A DNA stretch of 64,000 nucleotides from assembly GCF_900964775.1 (NCBI RefSeq), contig NC_041806.1, positions 41,776,586 through 41,840,585 of the forward strand. Reading direction: 5' to 3'. Under the pieces are notes generated by a model. The model saw nothing but the letters and a program-made list of their open reading frames with translations, did not search any database and was not told where the DNA came from. Position 1 is the stretch's first letter. The number at the start of each line of letters is the position of its first letter. Source of the stretch: Scleropages formosus. Taxonomy: Eukaryota > Chordata > Actinopteri > Osteoglossiformes > Osteoglossidae. The position numbers were made by a program, and so were the translations under genes. Shown in pieces: positions 1-11,280 of this stretch.

Positions 1-3000
1 CTGTGGTAAAGTATTCCATTCTCAGTCGCAGCTGGATTTACACCAGGAGGATCACTTGGCAAAAGAGGAACCGCTTACAGCTGAGGATCATACTCCACCT
101 GTTGATAATGTTGATCTCCCACCTCAGTCTCTGAATGGGCAACCAAACAACTTTGCACCTAAACAGGAGCCAAGCCACTCCACACCCACAGATCAGGAAG
201 AGGTTTGTGAGGAGGGCCCCCAACAGAATGAGCCAAACATGGCAGCTAACATGCATCTGTGTCCACCAGTGCCAGTCAAAGTGAAGCACTCTGTTGAGAG
301 TATGCTGAATCCAGCCCCAGGTCCTGGGCCTGGGCAGGTGTCTGAATGCAGCGCACTTGATCCTAATCAACAGCAGTTCTCAGCACCACGTCCAGACACC
401 TCAGTGATTCGCTCCCCTGTAACTGCATGCTTATCTAACCCAAATCAGCCCAGATTAGCAGATACCTCTGTTCAGCATGATGCAGGGAACATGGTGTCAC
501 AAGATCAAAGTTTGTTACCAGTTACTTATCAGAGTGTTTTGCAGGACTCCAATCTGTCTTCACAACTGGATATTTTACAAGACCCAACCCAGTCTCTACC
601 CCTGCACAACCAGGGCTCTAATCAGAGTGATGCAAGTTGTGTGAAGGTTGAAGGCCATGTTGATAACAGAGGACCAGTACCAGCACACCATTTAGACTTA
701 TTTCCTAACCATAATGTACCACCTTCAGAGCAGACCCCGCAATGCCTATCTATTGTGACACCTGGAGTGCATCCTTCTGCTGCATCAACAGCTCCTCCAC
801 AGACCGTCTCTCTGCCAGTCTATGGGAGTGTCACTTCCAACACAGTTTCACCGCCTGTGTCCTTGAGAAATCCTGTTCCACCTGAAGGAGAGAAAGAGAG
901 ACACAACTGTGCATTTGAAACATGCACAAGAAATTACAGCTCCTACAGAAGTGTCACTAAGCACATGAAAGCAGCACATCCAGAGTTTTATGTTCAGTGG
1001 AAACTGGCGAAGAAGAACAATCGCATCCTCAAACCCATCATACGAACCGTGTCGACTGGAGGGAATATAAATTCAGTAATGCCATCACAAGATAGAAGGG
1101 TAAGCAGCATCCCTGTTCCTGTGGTTCAAATGCAGATGCAGAGCACAAGCAGCCAGTCAGTTCCCTACTCTACAGTCTGTCCAAATCCAGCTGTGACCAG
1201 TACTTCCTTATCTCAGTCAGAAGCTTGTACAAATCGGGCAAATCCCAACCAAATAGAAAATATCTTAAATCCCATCTTATTGTCTCAGTTGGGAAATTCT
1301 CAAAATCAGCCTGGGACAGTGCAGTCACATATTGAACCAAGTGGCTCATGGTCCTCACAGCCTGGGAACCATGCCGACCATGAGGTAGTCTGCCCTTCCC
1401 ATGTGATGTCTTCAAACTTGCACCCTCTTCCTACTCAATCCTACCCTTCCCAGATTAACGCTTCAGGTACTGGCCTGCAGCCAACTGAAACAAGTCAGCC
1501 TGCCATTCAGACGGCACATCCTGACACCGAGAATCTATTCTTGCAGTCACCGGTGGATAATAGCTCAAGACAGGGAGAAAACATGGGAAAAGATTTGCAT
1601 CCACACTGTGTTTCAAGTTTTGCCACCAGTGTGAATTCAGCACCCCCTGCACAAATGAATAATGCAAACTGTGGTTTAAGCCACACTAGTCCGATGCCCT
1701 CAAATACAGAAGGACTGGATAACCCTCTTTTGACATCAGCTTTGGAAAGCCTTCCACATTCGCACATGCCTTCTTACTTGGACAGTCTGAAGGACCCAGT
1801 TTTACCAAATCATTTAGAAAATTCAAGTCCCGTGTATCAACCTCATACTCAAAACTCTTCATTTTCTGGTTTCAACCCCCCAGAAAGAATGATTGATGCA
1901 CAAATGCAAAACAATGTGCGCCCAGGTTTTCCAACACAAGATAATTCTGCGATGCAGCCAGCTGTTGAGTCTGGGCAACCAGAAAACAGGAACATTTTAA
2001 CAGCTAATGGTAACACCCTGACTGTGAAACGGACCAAGAGGAACAAAAGGGCTAAGTGGCCTGCCATCATAAAAGATGGGAAGTTCATCTGCTGCCGGTG
2101 TTTTAGAGAATTCACCAGCCCGAAATCACTTGGCGGTCACTTGTCAAAGCGTTCTCATTGCAAACCATTTGATGAAACTGAGCTGTCTGCAGAGCTGCCC
2201 ACATCATTTCTTGATCTTCTTAATTCTCCACATGTGTTGAATGCTCCACAGAATGCTATGGCTTCAAATTTTAATCCTAGTGCGACATTCAAAGACCAGC
2301 CTAGTCAGCCACTGGATCGGGGCTCATTAGACTCAAGGTTTTTCCCTAATGTTACTTTCCCACAGGCTAATGGATCAACTTATTCAAGTGCGGATGATCA
2401 AAATGGTGCAGTTCTGAAGGAAGTTATGGACAGTCCAGCTATTCAAAACCTCTTTGAGTCATCTGGAATTCCACAGCAGACATTTCAAAATCCTTCTGGT
2501 TCTTGTCCTTCTGATGGTCGTTTGCCAGAAAGCACAGTTATTCAGCACACTGGAAATGTTACAGTTAAAACGGAGAACCAACCCCAGAGGATAGACTTAG
2601 TCAAACATGACACTAGCTCTGCATTTGGTAGCAATGACTTCTCTGATCCTATTTCTCAAATGCTGGCAGAAAATAACTCTTCAGTATCATTAAGTAGTCT
2701 TCCCACTGACCATCTGAATCAGGTACTAAGAGCTGAAACTCTAATGAAAATGAGAGACATGAAAGGAAATGGAGATCCCCAGCCAGGTGCACTGTCAAAT
2801 GATGGCCTTTTGGAAGCAATGGCCAGTCTGGCACAAAACCTTATGACAAATCCATTGCTCCAGATTACGTCATCTGAACCTTGTCAGCAAACTGTGATGC
2901 CAACTAGCCCCCAGGATGATGCACACAAAGAGAAGTTAGAGAAGGATGTCAAGAAGAAATTACGTGAACAAATTTTAGCTGGGGACCTCCTTAGAAGGGC

Positions 3001-6000
3001 CAGTTTGTCTCAAACGGCTACTGTTGATGTGATGTCCAGTTCAAGAAACTCCACTGTACTGAATGGCCAAACTGGCATCCAACAAACTGTGGAGAGCCAA
3101 CAGAGTTTGGAGTCCTCCAGAACTGTTCAGTTACCCCCTGGCAACAAGATGAATAGTGGAATGGTTGTGGTGCCTACTTCTGAAAATGAGTCAAGTGCTG
3201 TAGGTCATAAACACCCAGGAGTTATTCCTTCAGAGCCAGTTGAGGGTGCTGTCCCAGGAATCACAATGACGAATGACACTGATACAGGCCCTGCTGTTTT
3301 GTCTGGTGCTGAAGATGAAACAGTCGTTGAAATTCAGAGAGCATTACAAAGGTTGGATTTAGACAAAGAAGTTTATGAGAACACCCAAGTTGTTAAAAAT
3401 TGCTCCCCTGTCACCACATTAAGCAATCCCATTGTGAATAATGATTTAGTGAAGCCTAACATCATTATAACCCAAGAGGAAAATTTGGTAAAACCGTTTG
3501 TTTGTCACAATGAAGGGTGCAACTACAGAGCCATGACAAAAGATGCTCTGTTCAAACACCTTTCAAAACAACATAATTATACTGGGGAGATGATAAATGA
3601 GATTAAAAAGAATCATGGTAAATTTGCCCCTTTTCGCTGCCAGATGTGCAGTAAGACATTCACCAGGAACTCAAACCTTAGAGCACATTGTCAAACAGTT
3701 CATAGCTTTTCACAAGATGATATGGTTAAGTTTAAATTGGCACGAAATTTTAACAAAAAAGTGGACTTGGAATCCAACAATGGCCAGGTCGGTGTGGACA
3801 GGTCTGTTCAAAATTCTACCCTTCCTCATTGTGGAAGGCCAAATGTGAACATCACAAAACAGCACATGTGTACCGATGGCGGACAAGAGCGGTTAGATGC
3901 GTCTTTGACACAGAATGTGTTACATATGCAAGAAAAGCCTAGTCAAGAGTACCATTCAAGAACTTTTGAGGAGAAAACTGCTTTAAGCGCAGCTGCACAA
4001 GATTCACGTCAGAATAACATCTGTTCGCTGGGGCCTCAAGTGCAGCCAGTGCCGCAAATACCTACCGGAGAGCAAGCTCCACAAGGAATGGTTATAAATG
4101 GACCTCCCATTGAGAGACATGCCTCCATGATGGGCACCCTTGCAGCTGAACAACGCTTAAATGTTTTCCATGCAACTGTCCCCAGCATGCCTGGTCAGCA
4201 GTTATCAAGGCCACCAGCTGGAAGAGTTTTACCAGATGGAGTGTCTTCTTCAGGACAGGTTGCACCAGGCCCCCCCCAGAGAGATCCCCCACAAGGTCTT
4301 GGGGTATTCTCTCAAGAAATGGGACCACAAAGTATCAAGCCAAAAGTGGCCAAACCCAAAGCTGAAACCCCCAAAAAAATTAAAGAAAAGAAGGAAAGAA
4401 AGCCAGCATTGAAAAATGGTGAAGTGGATAACACTTTCAGCCCTTACAGGCCTTATCGATGTGTCCACCATGGATGTGTAGCAGCATTCACTATTCAGCA
4501 CAATTTAATTCTCCATTACAAAGCAGTACATCAGTCTCATCTGCCCAAATTTGAAGGTAATGATGATGAACAAGATGAACCACGTGAAGATGTCAAAGTG
4601 GAGCAGGAAAGTGAAGATGTGCAGGTGAATGAATTTAGATGTCAAGTCAAAGATTGTTCAAGAATATTCCAAGAAGTGACAGGCTTGTTGCAACATTATC
4701 TTCAGCTACACAAATTCACTCTGGATAAAGCAGGTACTCTGATTAACAGTATAAACCTTGGAAGATTTCAGTGTGATCAGCCAGAATGTGATATATTCTT
4801 CACTGCTTTCTGGAAATACATTGCTCACATTGAAGAAGATCACAAGGAGGCAAAGTTCTCTAAGGTAGAAGCCATTGATGGGTTGTTTCGGTGTGAGGTT
4901 GAAGGTTGTGACCGTGGTTATGCTACACGGTCTAATCTCCTCCGTCATACCATGAAAAAACATCAGGATCTTTACAAAATTCAACTCATGACACAACGGA
5001 AGAATCAGGACCGGGAGAAATTTGGCGCAAAGAAGCCTTTGATTGAAACAGTGCAGACTGGTGATGGGAAAGAAAATATGCAAAACAATAAAAAAATGAC
5101 ACAAAAGGGAATTGAGAAAAAGAAAAATGATGATGTAAAAAATAATCACTGGACAAAGTATGGAAAACCTTCTTTGAAATCCAAAGAGGAAGCTTCAGTA
5201 ATGTGTACAAAGAAATTCCCCCTGCAATATCCATGCATGATAAAAGGTTGTGAGACTGTTGTAAGTTCAGAACGAAACATAATGAAGCACTACATCAGGC
5301 ATGGTCTGGCTGAGCGGTACTTGGAGCAGCAGCGAAGTTACTTCATTTTTTGCAAAAAGTTGTCCCGTTCCAAGTGCAAGTACTGGTCTTCTAGAGGCAG
5401 AGCCAAGTTTGTGGACAGCTCCACGGAAACATCTGAAAACGAGGATGCAGTTGATACGGGTACTGAAGCAAGTGAAACAGAGAGCGCCAAACCCACCTCC
5501 AGAAAGGATGAGATCCCAGAGGATGCAGAAATGTCAGATGCCAAGCAGTCCACTGACGATAGCTCTGACACTAAATCTGTTGCATCAGCAACTATCAAGA
5601 GGAGAAGGGGGCGGCCTCGCAAAGAGGATTGTGAGGAAAGACTTACTCGTAGCAAGGCGATGGAGAGGCTAAGAACAAGGAGCAGCACGGTCAGTTGTGT
5701 AGGTAACGGCTCTGATTCAGCTAACTCATCCTCTGGTACTGGCCCAGCGAATGAGGAGCAACATGATCAAACTATTACTTTGAGCTCTTTCAAACCCATG
5801 GGATTTGAAGTGTCATTCCTGAAGTTCTTAGAGGAATCTACACAGTCTCCTACAAAAAGAAAAGCCATCGAGGAGCTCACCAGTGAAATTCCACTGAAGC
5901 GGGAGCGGACTATTCAGTTGAAAACGGCCACTGTATTGTGCAAACGATCAGATGTGTATGTGCGGCCTAAAGCAGAGCAGAATTGTATAGACTTTAGAAA

Positions 6001-6124
6001 CCCCCAAAAGTTGACATCACTGAAAAATGTAAAAATTGTGGTTGACAATGCCTTCTCTCATGTGGCTGACCTTTTGCTCAAGCAACTTCAGGAAATGCGA
6101 CCTTTGGTGATTCTACAAAAGTAG
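1..6124 (+). CDS. ZNF292: Zinc finger protein 292, large last coding exon (5' partial)
   Basis: The frame is open from base 2 and ends at TAG 6122-6124, so the coding exon continues beyond the left edge. The first residues (CGKVF...HQEDH) are the end of a C2H2 finger, and the ATG-less start at 56 is not a real start. About 2040 residues are seen. C2H2 fingers lie near nt 905-980, 2090-2160, 3499-3573, 3633-3702, 4456-4530, 4636-4711, 4766-4842, 4886-4962 and 5228-5302, separated by long Ser/Gln/Pro-rich disordered stretches. An AT-hook (RRRGRPRK) lies at 5600-5623. The C-terminus, ending in LLLKQLQEMRPLVILQK, and the single giant exon are typical of ZNF292, a nuclear DNA-binding transcription factor linked to growth control and neurodevelopment in mammals. 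GJB7 following tail to tail matches the human order. No break is seen in the frame. Confidence 0.97.
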   Translation, partial: CGKVFHSQSQLDLHQEDHLAKEEPLTAEDHTPPVDNVDLPPQSLNGQPNNFAPKQEPSHSTPTDQEEVCEEGPQQNEPNMAANMHLCPPVPVKVKHSVESMLNPAPGPGPGQVSECSALDPNQQQFSAPRPDTSVIRSPVTACLSNPNQPRLADTSVQHDAGNMVSQDQSLLPVTYQSVLQDSNLSSQLDILQDPTQSLPLHNQGSNQSDASCVKVEGHVDNRGPVPAHHLDLFPNHNVPPSEQTPQCLSIVTPGVHPSAASTAPPQTVSLPVYGSVTSNTVSPPVSLRNPVPPEGEKERHNCAFETCTRNYSSYRSVTKHMKAAHPEFYVQWKLAKKNNRILKPIIRTVSTGGNINSVMPSQDRRVSSIPVPVVQMQMQSTSSQSVPYSTVCPNPAVTSTSLSQSEACTNRANPNQIENILNPILLSQLGNSQNQPGTVQSHIEPSGSWSSQPGNHADHEVVCPSHVMSSNLHPLPTQSYPSQINASGTGLQPTETSQPAIQTAHPDTENLFLQSPVDNSSRQGENMGKDLHPHCVSSFATSVNSAPPAQMNNANCGLSHTSPMPSNTEGLDNPLLTSALESLPHSHMPSYLDSLKDPVLPNHLENSSPVYQPHTQNSSFSGFNPPERMIDAQMQNNVRPGFPTQDNSAMQPAVESGQPENRNILTANGNTLTVKRTKRNKRAKWPAIIKDGKFICCRCFREFTSPKSLGGHLSKRSHCKPFDETELSAELPTSFLDLLNSPHVLNAPQNAMASNFNPSATFKDQPSQPLDRGSLDSRFFPNVTFPQANGSTYSSADDQNGAVLKEVMDSPAIQNLFESSGIPQQTFQNPSGSCPSDGRLPESTVIQHTGNVTVKTENQPQRIDLVKHDTSSAFGSNDFSDPISQMLAENNSSVSLSSLPTDHLNQVLRAETLMKMRDMKGNGDPQPGALSNDGLLEAMASLAQNLMTNPLLQITSSEPCQQTVMPTSPQDDAHKEKLEKDVKKKLREQILAGDLLRRASLSQTATVDVMSSSRNSTVLNGQTGIQQTVESQQSLESSRTVQLPPGNKMNSGMVVVPTSENESSAVGHKHPGVIPSEPVEGAVPGITMTNDTDTGPAVLSGAEDETVVEIQRALQRLDLDKEVYENTQVVKNCSPVTTLSNPIVNNDLVKPNIIITQEENLVKPFVCHNEGCNYRAMTKDALFKHLSKQHNYTGEMINEIKKNHGKFAPFRCQMCSKTFTRNSNLRAHCQTVHSFSQDDMVKFKLARNFNKKVDLESNNGQVGVDRSVQNSTLPHCGRPNVNITKQHMCTDGGQERLDASLTQNVLHMQEKPSQEYHSRTFEEKTALSAAAQDSRQNNICSLGPQVQPVPQIPTGEQAPQGMVINGPPIERHASMMGTLAAEQRLNVFHATVPSMPGQQLSRPPAGRVLPDGVSSSGQVAPGPPQRDPPQGLGVFSQEMGPQSIKPKVAKPKAETPKKIKEKKERKPALKNGEVDNTFSPYRPYRCVHHGCVAAFTIQHNLILHYKAVHQSHLPKFEGNDDEQDEPREDVKVEQESEDVQVNEFRCQVKDCSRIFQEVTGLLQHYLQLHKFTLDKAGTLINSINLGRFQCDQPECDIFFTAFWKYIAHIEEDHKEAKFSKVEAIDGLFRCEVEGCDRGYATRSNLLRHTMKKHQDLYKIQLMTQRKNQDREKFGAKKPLIETVQTGDGKENMQNNKKMTQKGIEKKKNDDVKNNHWTKYGKPSLKSKEEASVMCTKKFPLQYPCMIKGCETVVSSERNIMKHYIRHGLAERYLEQQRSYFIFCKKLSRSKCKYWSSRGRAKFVDSSTETSENEDAVDTGTEASETESAKPTSRKDEIPEDAEMSDAKQSTDDSSDTKSVASATIKRRRGRPRKEDCEERLTRSKAMERLRTRSSTVSCVGNGSDSANSSSGTGPANEEQHDQTITLSSFKPMGFEVSFLKFLEESTQSPTKRKAIEELTSEIPLKRERTIQLKTATVLCKRSDVYVRPKAEQNCIDFRNPQKLTSLKNVKIVVDNAFSHVADLLLKQLQEMRPLVILQK

Positions 6125-7308
6125 ATGTTAAAGTGTTAACTGACTGGTTGAATGTCTCCATTACTGAAGCATAGTACTCAGGATTAGAACAGAAAAAAAA
6201 AAAAAAAACCTCTTGCAGACTTGTGTCCAAAAACAATAACAAATTTGGATAGGTGTATTTTCCAACACTAAGCAGTATCAAGTTACTTGTTAGTTGTTAA
6301 GTGTACTACAGGAGTATTTTAATTTTTTAAAATATTAAAAATAAAAATGAATTTTAAAGTTTTGGTAAAGCATTCATTTGGCTCTTTTACAAGACATGTA
6401 CATTTAAATTAATCTTTTGTAGTACTGGTAATGTGTAGAGAATTGAAGCTGTAAAGCATGTTTGTATTTATGAAGCTTATCAAATTTAGTTGCTTTTGCA
6501 AAATTTTGGACAATGACACGAGTCATGAAGTTTTAATAAATCCCCATGGGAATTTTTTTTCTTTTTTGCAACAAAATGGTAATGTAAACGGTTGGAAATA
6601 GTGTTGTGTATAGATTGTTATGGGTTGTTCTGATAAATTAAAAGCTGTAGATAATACTTTGTATATATACATGTTATTTGAACTACTGCCACCAGCAGTC
6701 TGTAAGACCACTTAAATCACATTTTACTACAGCTAGAATCATTTATTTGTGTGTTCACATTGCAGACTGTTTTATAGCATTGATTGTTTTTAGCAAATGT
6801 GGACATATTTATCCTAATGGAAAATAGAATATTTCTGGTTATTGTTATTGTTGAAACTATTATTGTAGCCCGATAAAACCCACTAATGAATTCTAACATG
6901 TCATTCACAACTATTATAAATGTAATATGATACACTTGTGTGCGTGTATGTGCACGCATAAGATATATACCACAATTTGTGACAGTGTTTTTTTAAATAT
7001 AAATCTAAAACAGTACACTGGATTCCTTTATGTACATCCTTATAAAATTTTCAGTGTCCCCTTTGAAGGAAAACACTGCGCTTTTTCCGTGAAGGCACAC
7101 TGTTTTAGCATTGGACACAATCCCCAGCTCATATATATAGTTTTTCCATCATAAGGAAACAGAAGATGCCGATATAATTAGCATTGATGTCAAATGCTTT
7201 TCTACCTTGCTTTTGGAAAATTAAAACCAAAACGAAACCCGGTTTTTATCAACTTATTTATATGATCAGTTGAAGAATCTAATGAAAAAAGGTTAAATTT
7301 ACTTAGAA
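6125..7308 (+). other. ZNF292 3' UTR and intergenic tail
   Basis: AT-rich non-coding sequence follows the stop. A run of 18 A lies near 6191-6208. A canonical AATAAA at 6535-6540 is the best poly(A) signal, and another AATAAA-like site sits near 6338. No convincing gene is seen between here and the SINE at 7323. Confidence 0.6.
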
Positions 7309-7322
7309 GTGGACCTGTAAGG

Positions 7323-7528
7323 AGGGGGCAAGGTGGCGCAGTGGGTTTGGCTGGGTCCTGCTTTTTGGCCGGTCTGGGTTTTGAGTTCTGCTGGGGGTGC
7401 CTTCCGACGGACTGGTGTCCCGTCTTGGGTGCGTCCCCTCCCCATCCGGCCTTGTGCCCTGTGTTGCCGGGTTGGGCTCCCGCTCGCTGCAACCCCGCTC
7501 GGGACAAGCAGTTTCAGACAGTGTGTGT
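7323..7528 (+). repeat. tRNA-derived SINE, family A, copy 1
   Basis: The copy has a box-A-like stretch (ggtggcgcagtggg), a diverged box B, and the family body ending in a short GT run. It is flanked by an imperfect direct repeat, gtggacctg, at 7309-7317 and 7529-7537, which fits a target-site duplication. Several substitutions against the other copies suggest an older insertion. Confidence 0.8.
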
Positions 7529-8109
7529 GTGGACCTGAAAGCCTTTCTCCACCCAGTTCTTTAGCAGTGTTATTCAAATTATTCTTATCCAGAACATTTT
7601 ATCATCATGTAAGTACTGAACAGTTCAGAAAGAGCTGAGTTCCTAGCTGTCCCTACCCTTTTAGTAGCTGTATCTACCCATAACTACCCAGACACTGTCT
7701 CACAGGTGTGCTGTGAATCTTTGGTTTTTTGGAAGGGATTCACAATTTAAATCCATCAGCACAACATGATTTTATTATTTTGCATTTCCCCCCCCATTTC
7801 TCATCCCATATTGTCAAATCAGATGTAGAATTAGCAGTCTTCTTTGCTAACTACAACTAAATATACAGGCGGCTAAGTATACAATGCTGCTGCTTAGTAG
7901 TAAAAACAGGAATGTCCAGAGCCTCTCATTGAAATGTAAATGTCCACCACAGGATGCTGAAGATTCTTTTGTTAAAGGGGTCCCGCTCTTGTAATGGATA
8001 GGTATGTGCATCTTGGTTGTAGCATTTTGGAAACGGAGGGGGAAAAAAAAAAAAGCCTAGAGGTCAGGCACTCAAAGCATGAGACTGAAGTTGAAGTGTA
8101 ACATCCTCC
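7529..8109. other. Intergenic and GJB7 3' UTR
   Basis: This is the region between the convergent ZNF292 and GJB7. On the minus strand an AATAAA (tttatt at 7771-7776) is a plausible poly(A) signal for the connexin. No coding potential is seen. Confidence 0.5.
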
Positions 8110-8910
8110 TCATGACAGAGTCACTAGGTTTCCTACGGAGGCTTGAGAGCAGGTGTCTTTGCTCTGAGAGCTTTGTGCCACAGGTTTTGCAGGCTTCGCA
8201 CCCAGAGAGCTGCTGATGGTGGGGTGGGGAAGCTGGCAGCGGCAGTGGACTTTCTCCTCCACGGGGATGTACCTCTTGCTGAAGCACTTCTGGAATTGCT
8301 TGGACATGATGTACATCGCTTCTGCGATATTCAACACAATGCATAGCACTGATGTGCAGCCCATGATATACAGGAAGACTTTCTTCTCGGTGGCCCTGGA
8401 CACGTAGCAGTCCACGGTGTTTGGGCAAGGACTGCAGCTGCACTGTAGAAGCATGGGAACCTGGAAGCCGCTGTAAAGGTAGTAGAAGGCCAGCAGGAAG
8501 CCGATCTCAAAGCTTGTCTTGAAGAAGAGGCTAAGCAGGTAGGTGCAGAGCAACCCCCCATCCATGCTGCTCTTGTCCTTGTAAAGCTGCTGGCCGTGCC
8601 TCTTTTCTCGGTGTTCCCGATAGGACACGTGCATGGCCACCAGCAAGGATGGGGTGGACACCATGATCAGTTGCAGGGACCAGAGGCGCACCTGCGAGAT
8701 GGGGAAGAAGTAGTCAAAGCAGACGTTCTCGCAGCCTGGCTGCCTGGTGTTGCACACAAAGTCCTTTTGCTCATCCTTCCACACGTTCTCTGCGGCCGCC
8801 ACAAACACCAGTATGCGGAAGGTGAAGACGATGGAGAGCCAAATCCGTCCTATGACCGTGGAGTACTTGTTCACCCCAGTCAAGATGTTCCCCAAGAAGT
8901 TCCAGTTCAT
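8110..8910 (-). CDS. GJB7: Connexin, GJB7 (connexin 25)-like
   Basis: A single-exon 266-residue connexin, the subunit of hexameric gap-junction hemichannels in the plasma membrane. The start is Met at 8908-8910 (MNWNFLG), because a splice acceptor lies only 24 nt upstream (CAG ending at 8935), giving the usual intron in the 5' UTR. The N-terminal helix and TM1 are GVNKYST...RIWLSIVF. The first extracellular loop has the Cys pattern [14 protein letters not shown]2 starts near [15 protein letters not shown]. The second loop has C-x4-C-x5-C within [12 protein letters not shown], followed by TM4 and a short tail. Sequence and position between ZNF292 and SMIM8 point to GJB7 among the beta connexins. 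One extra Cys sits in the second loop. Another beta connexin is possible but less likely. Confidence 0.9.
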   Translation of the reverse strand: MNWNFLGNILTGVNKYSTVIGRIWLSIVFTFRILVFVAAAENVWKDEQKDFVCNTRQPGCENVCFDYFFPISQVRLWSLQLIMVSTPSLLVAMHVSYREHREKRHGQQLYKDKSSMDGGLLCTYLLSLFFKTSFEIGFLLAFYYLYSGFQVPMLLQCSCSPCPNTVDCYVSRATEKKVFLYIMGCTSVLCIVLNIAEAMYIMSKQFQKCFSKRYIPVEEKVHCRCQLPHPTISSSLGAKPAKPVAQSSQSKDTCSQASVGNLVTLS

Positions 8911-9076
8911 TGTTACAGTCACTCTTCCCAAGCCCTGCAATAAGAGGATAGTGTTTTTTTTTTTTTTTTTTTAAAAAATAGGAAAATAATACAACATTTG
9001 TTACAGGGCACAGTAAAATCAGCTCATTTAAACTCCCACATTCACCATGAGTGTTTAGCTGAACCCTCACCCTTTG

Positions 9077-9273
9077 TATTTATTCGCTTAGCTCATGCAT
9101 TTGTCCAAAGCAACTTGTAATTATTTACCCATTTGTACAGCTGGATAATTTTACTGGAGTAAGGAGGAGTAAATACCTTACTCAAGGGTACTACAGCTTG
9201 AGGTGGGAATCGAACCTGTGACCTTTGGGTCTAGAGGCAGTGGCTCTTAATACTACGACCAGTTGTCCCTACA
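9077..9273 (-). repeat. tRNA-derived SINE, family C (L2-like tail)
   Basis: Read on the minus strand, it starts with a tRNA-like head (tagtattaagagccactgcc, then box B ggttcgattcc). It runs through the shared body (ccttgagtaaggtatttac) and ends in a tail resembling tttggacaaatgcatgagct. The same layout recurs at 33906, 38632, 49232 and 54866. Confidence 0.7.
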
Positions 9274-10529
9274 GCTCTTTACTACAGTGTGGTTTCCTTC
9301 TTCCGTCCCACACATGTAGGAGCTTTCACAAAACACATAGTAAAGTCTGTATAATTTTCACAAATAAACGAGGATTTTTTTTTTTTTTTTATGTTGCGCC
9401 GCGTTAATTGATTTCTCCGTATTTACCGAACTGCTACACGCAATAAAATGCTTGTCATTTCGCCTTTTATTACACAACTTACTTTTTCTCAGTTTTCATT
9501 TTCTCGTTAGTTCTGTTATTTTTTTGGCGCTCTTAATATTATACTTCTCTAAACGCTTCGACGCTTTAATGACGTCGCGCCGAGTTACTTGAAACACAAA
9601 ATGAAGAGCAACGCGTTTCGTTTGCGATGTTTATTTCGCGAAGGTCATAAATCAGTTTTTGGGTGGAGAAACACAAACGCTTCACGGCTATTTTACCGTT
9701 ATTTTACAGTTTCCAGAGAAAACGACGCGCTCCTGCTCAATAATTCAATATATAATGACGGCGCCCAAGTTTAAGCACTTCTTTGTAACTCCTGTCTGTC
9801 TCCACATGATCACGAATAAAAGAAGAAATAGTTGTGAAATTTACCTGTTGCGGGCAGCTGATGCTTCTTCTCCTTTTTCGTTCCTGTTTACATATGAAAT
9901 TGAGTTTTTATTGTCGCTCAGACCTGCACACAAACACACACACACACACACACCCACACAAACTGTGTCCTGGTTCAACTATTTGCCTCACAAATACACC
10001 TGGAGTGACACACCTGTCGGGTTGTCAAGGAGTCACAAGGACTCTGTTTGCGGAAAATCCACTGATGCAAAAAACATGAAGCTCCTCACATAACATTTAA
10101 TCCTCACATTTTAATCCAGGTGACTGTTTAAAAGGAAAAAAAAGAAAAAAAATGTATTCATTAAAATAAAATCGTATTTGCAGATGTGCTAAACATACAT
10201 TGCTTTCAAAGCGAAACAAACCTGAGACGTTCAGTTTTGCATTTACTGTACCATCATTTAAAAACTGAGAAGGCCATTTACTGCCCGAGGGGCTCGGGCG
10301 TCTCCGCGGATCAGGTGTCAGCGGTGATGTGTGGCGCACATGCCTTTCAGTATAGTGTACATGGGGCGAAAAGGGAAGAATTTCATTCGTCACATACCAC
10401 ACGCATGAAACCTTGCCCACAAGAACGCACTGCGCTGTGAAAATGCAACTTAAAACATTTCACACTGTGAAACAGCTGAACACTGCTTCATTTTTATTGT
10501 ATCATTTTGTATTATACTGTATTATCTAC

Positions 10530-10737
10530 GAGGAGGCGTGGTGCCGCAGCGTGTTTGGCTTGTCCCTGCTCTCCGGTGGGTCCGGGGTTCGAGTCCCGCT
10601 TGGGGTGCCTTGCGATGGACTGGCGTCCCGTCCTGGGTGCGTCCCCTCCCCCTCCGGCCTTACGCCCTGTGTTGCCGGGTTAGGCCCCACTTCCCGCGAC
10701 CCTGCTTGGGACAAGCACTTTCAGACTGTGTGTGCGT
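10530..10737 (+). repeat. tRNA-derived SINE, family A, copy 2
   Basis: Nearly complete copy with box A (ggtgccgcagcg), an intact box B (ggttcgagtcc) and the family body cttggggtgccttgcgatgg. It ends in a short GT tract that runs into TATC repeats at about 10741-10756. Confidence 0.85.
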
Positions 10738-11280
10738 GTTGTATCTATCTATCTATTTACTGTGCTATCTCTTTAAACTGTCTAATTTTTATTTTCACAT
10801 TTAAGTGTTGTGTTTTATAATCTTATCTAAAGAACTCAGGGAGTACCACAATAATTTCGTTGTATTGCACAGCAGTACGATGACAACGCTCTTCAATTCG
10901 ATTCAATTCAACAGACAAACACATCGTGGCTCACTCCTTGTCTGATGCAGGAATATATTTTGTTAGCCACTGTAAATTTAATGTCAGCAGCAGGGAAGTT
11001 AACTAATCCCCATCGTCCTTTAATCATTAATGACGTCGTATCCAATGGACCCATGATCCTCCTCCGCTGTACTTGTCTTGTAACATATTCTTCATACCAC
11101 GTCTAGGTTTTTTATTTTCATTAATACCTGCTCTTCTTTTTTGCATTTTAGACCGGCACAAATACAAAACAATCGAATAAAATGGAGGAAGCCAGTGAAA
11201 CACTGCTGTTCCGATCACGAAATGAAAGTATATATTGGCACTGGGTAAAACACGCTTAGCAGGATACTTTCGCAAACCGG

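Larger units (their letters stand above)
8911..11280. other. GJB7 upstream region and intergenic sequence
   Basis: The 5' UTR exon of GJB7 starts its acceptor at 8935-8936 (minus strand), next to a T-run at 8955-8972. The upstream non-coding exon was not located. The region also holds a minus-strand tRNA-SINE (9077-9273), an AC microsatellite near 9931-9952 and a family A SINE (10530-10737). The AT-rich remainder shows no supported gene. Confidence 0.5.

Noticed and set aside
4706-5149. Antisense frame of 147 codons within ZNF292
   Set aside because: Shadow of the zinc-finger coding strand; rich in Phe/Ile/Leu from reversed Lys/Asn codons.
7320-7640. Several 60-100 codon frames over SINE copies (also at 10413, 20651, 34988, 52959, 57378, 60863)
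   Set aside because: They translate the family A SINE body; the same peptides recur at each copy.
10530-10640. tRNA genes suggested by box A and box B matches
   Set aside because: The boxes belong to tRNA-derived SINE heads; no cloverleaf with a proper acceptor stem could be drawn.
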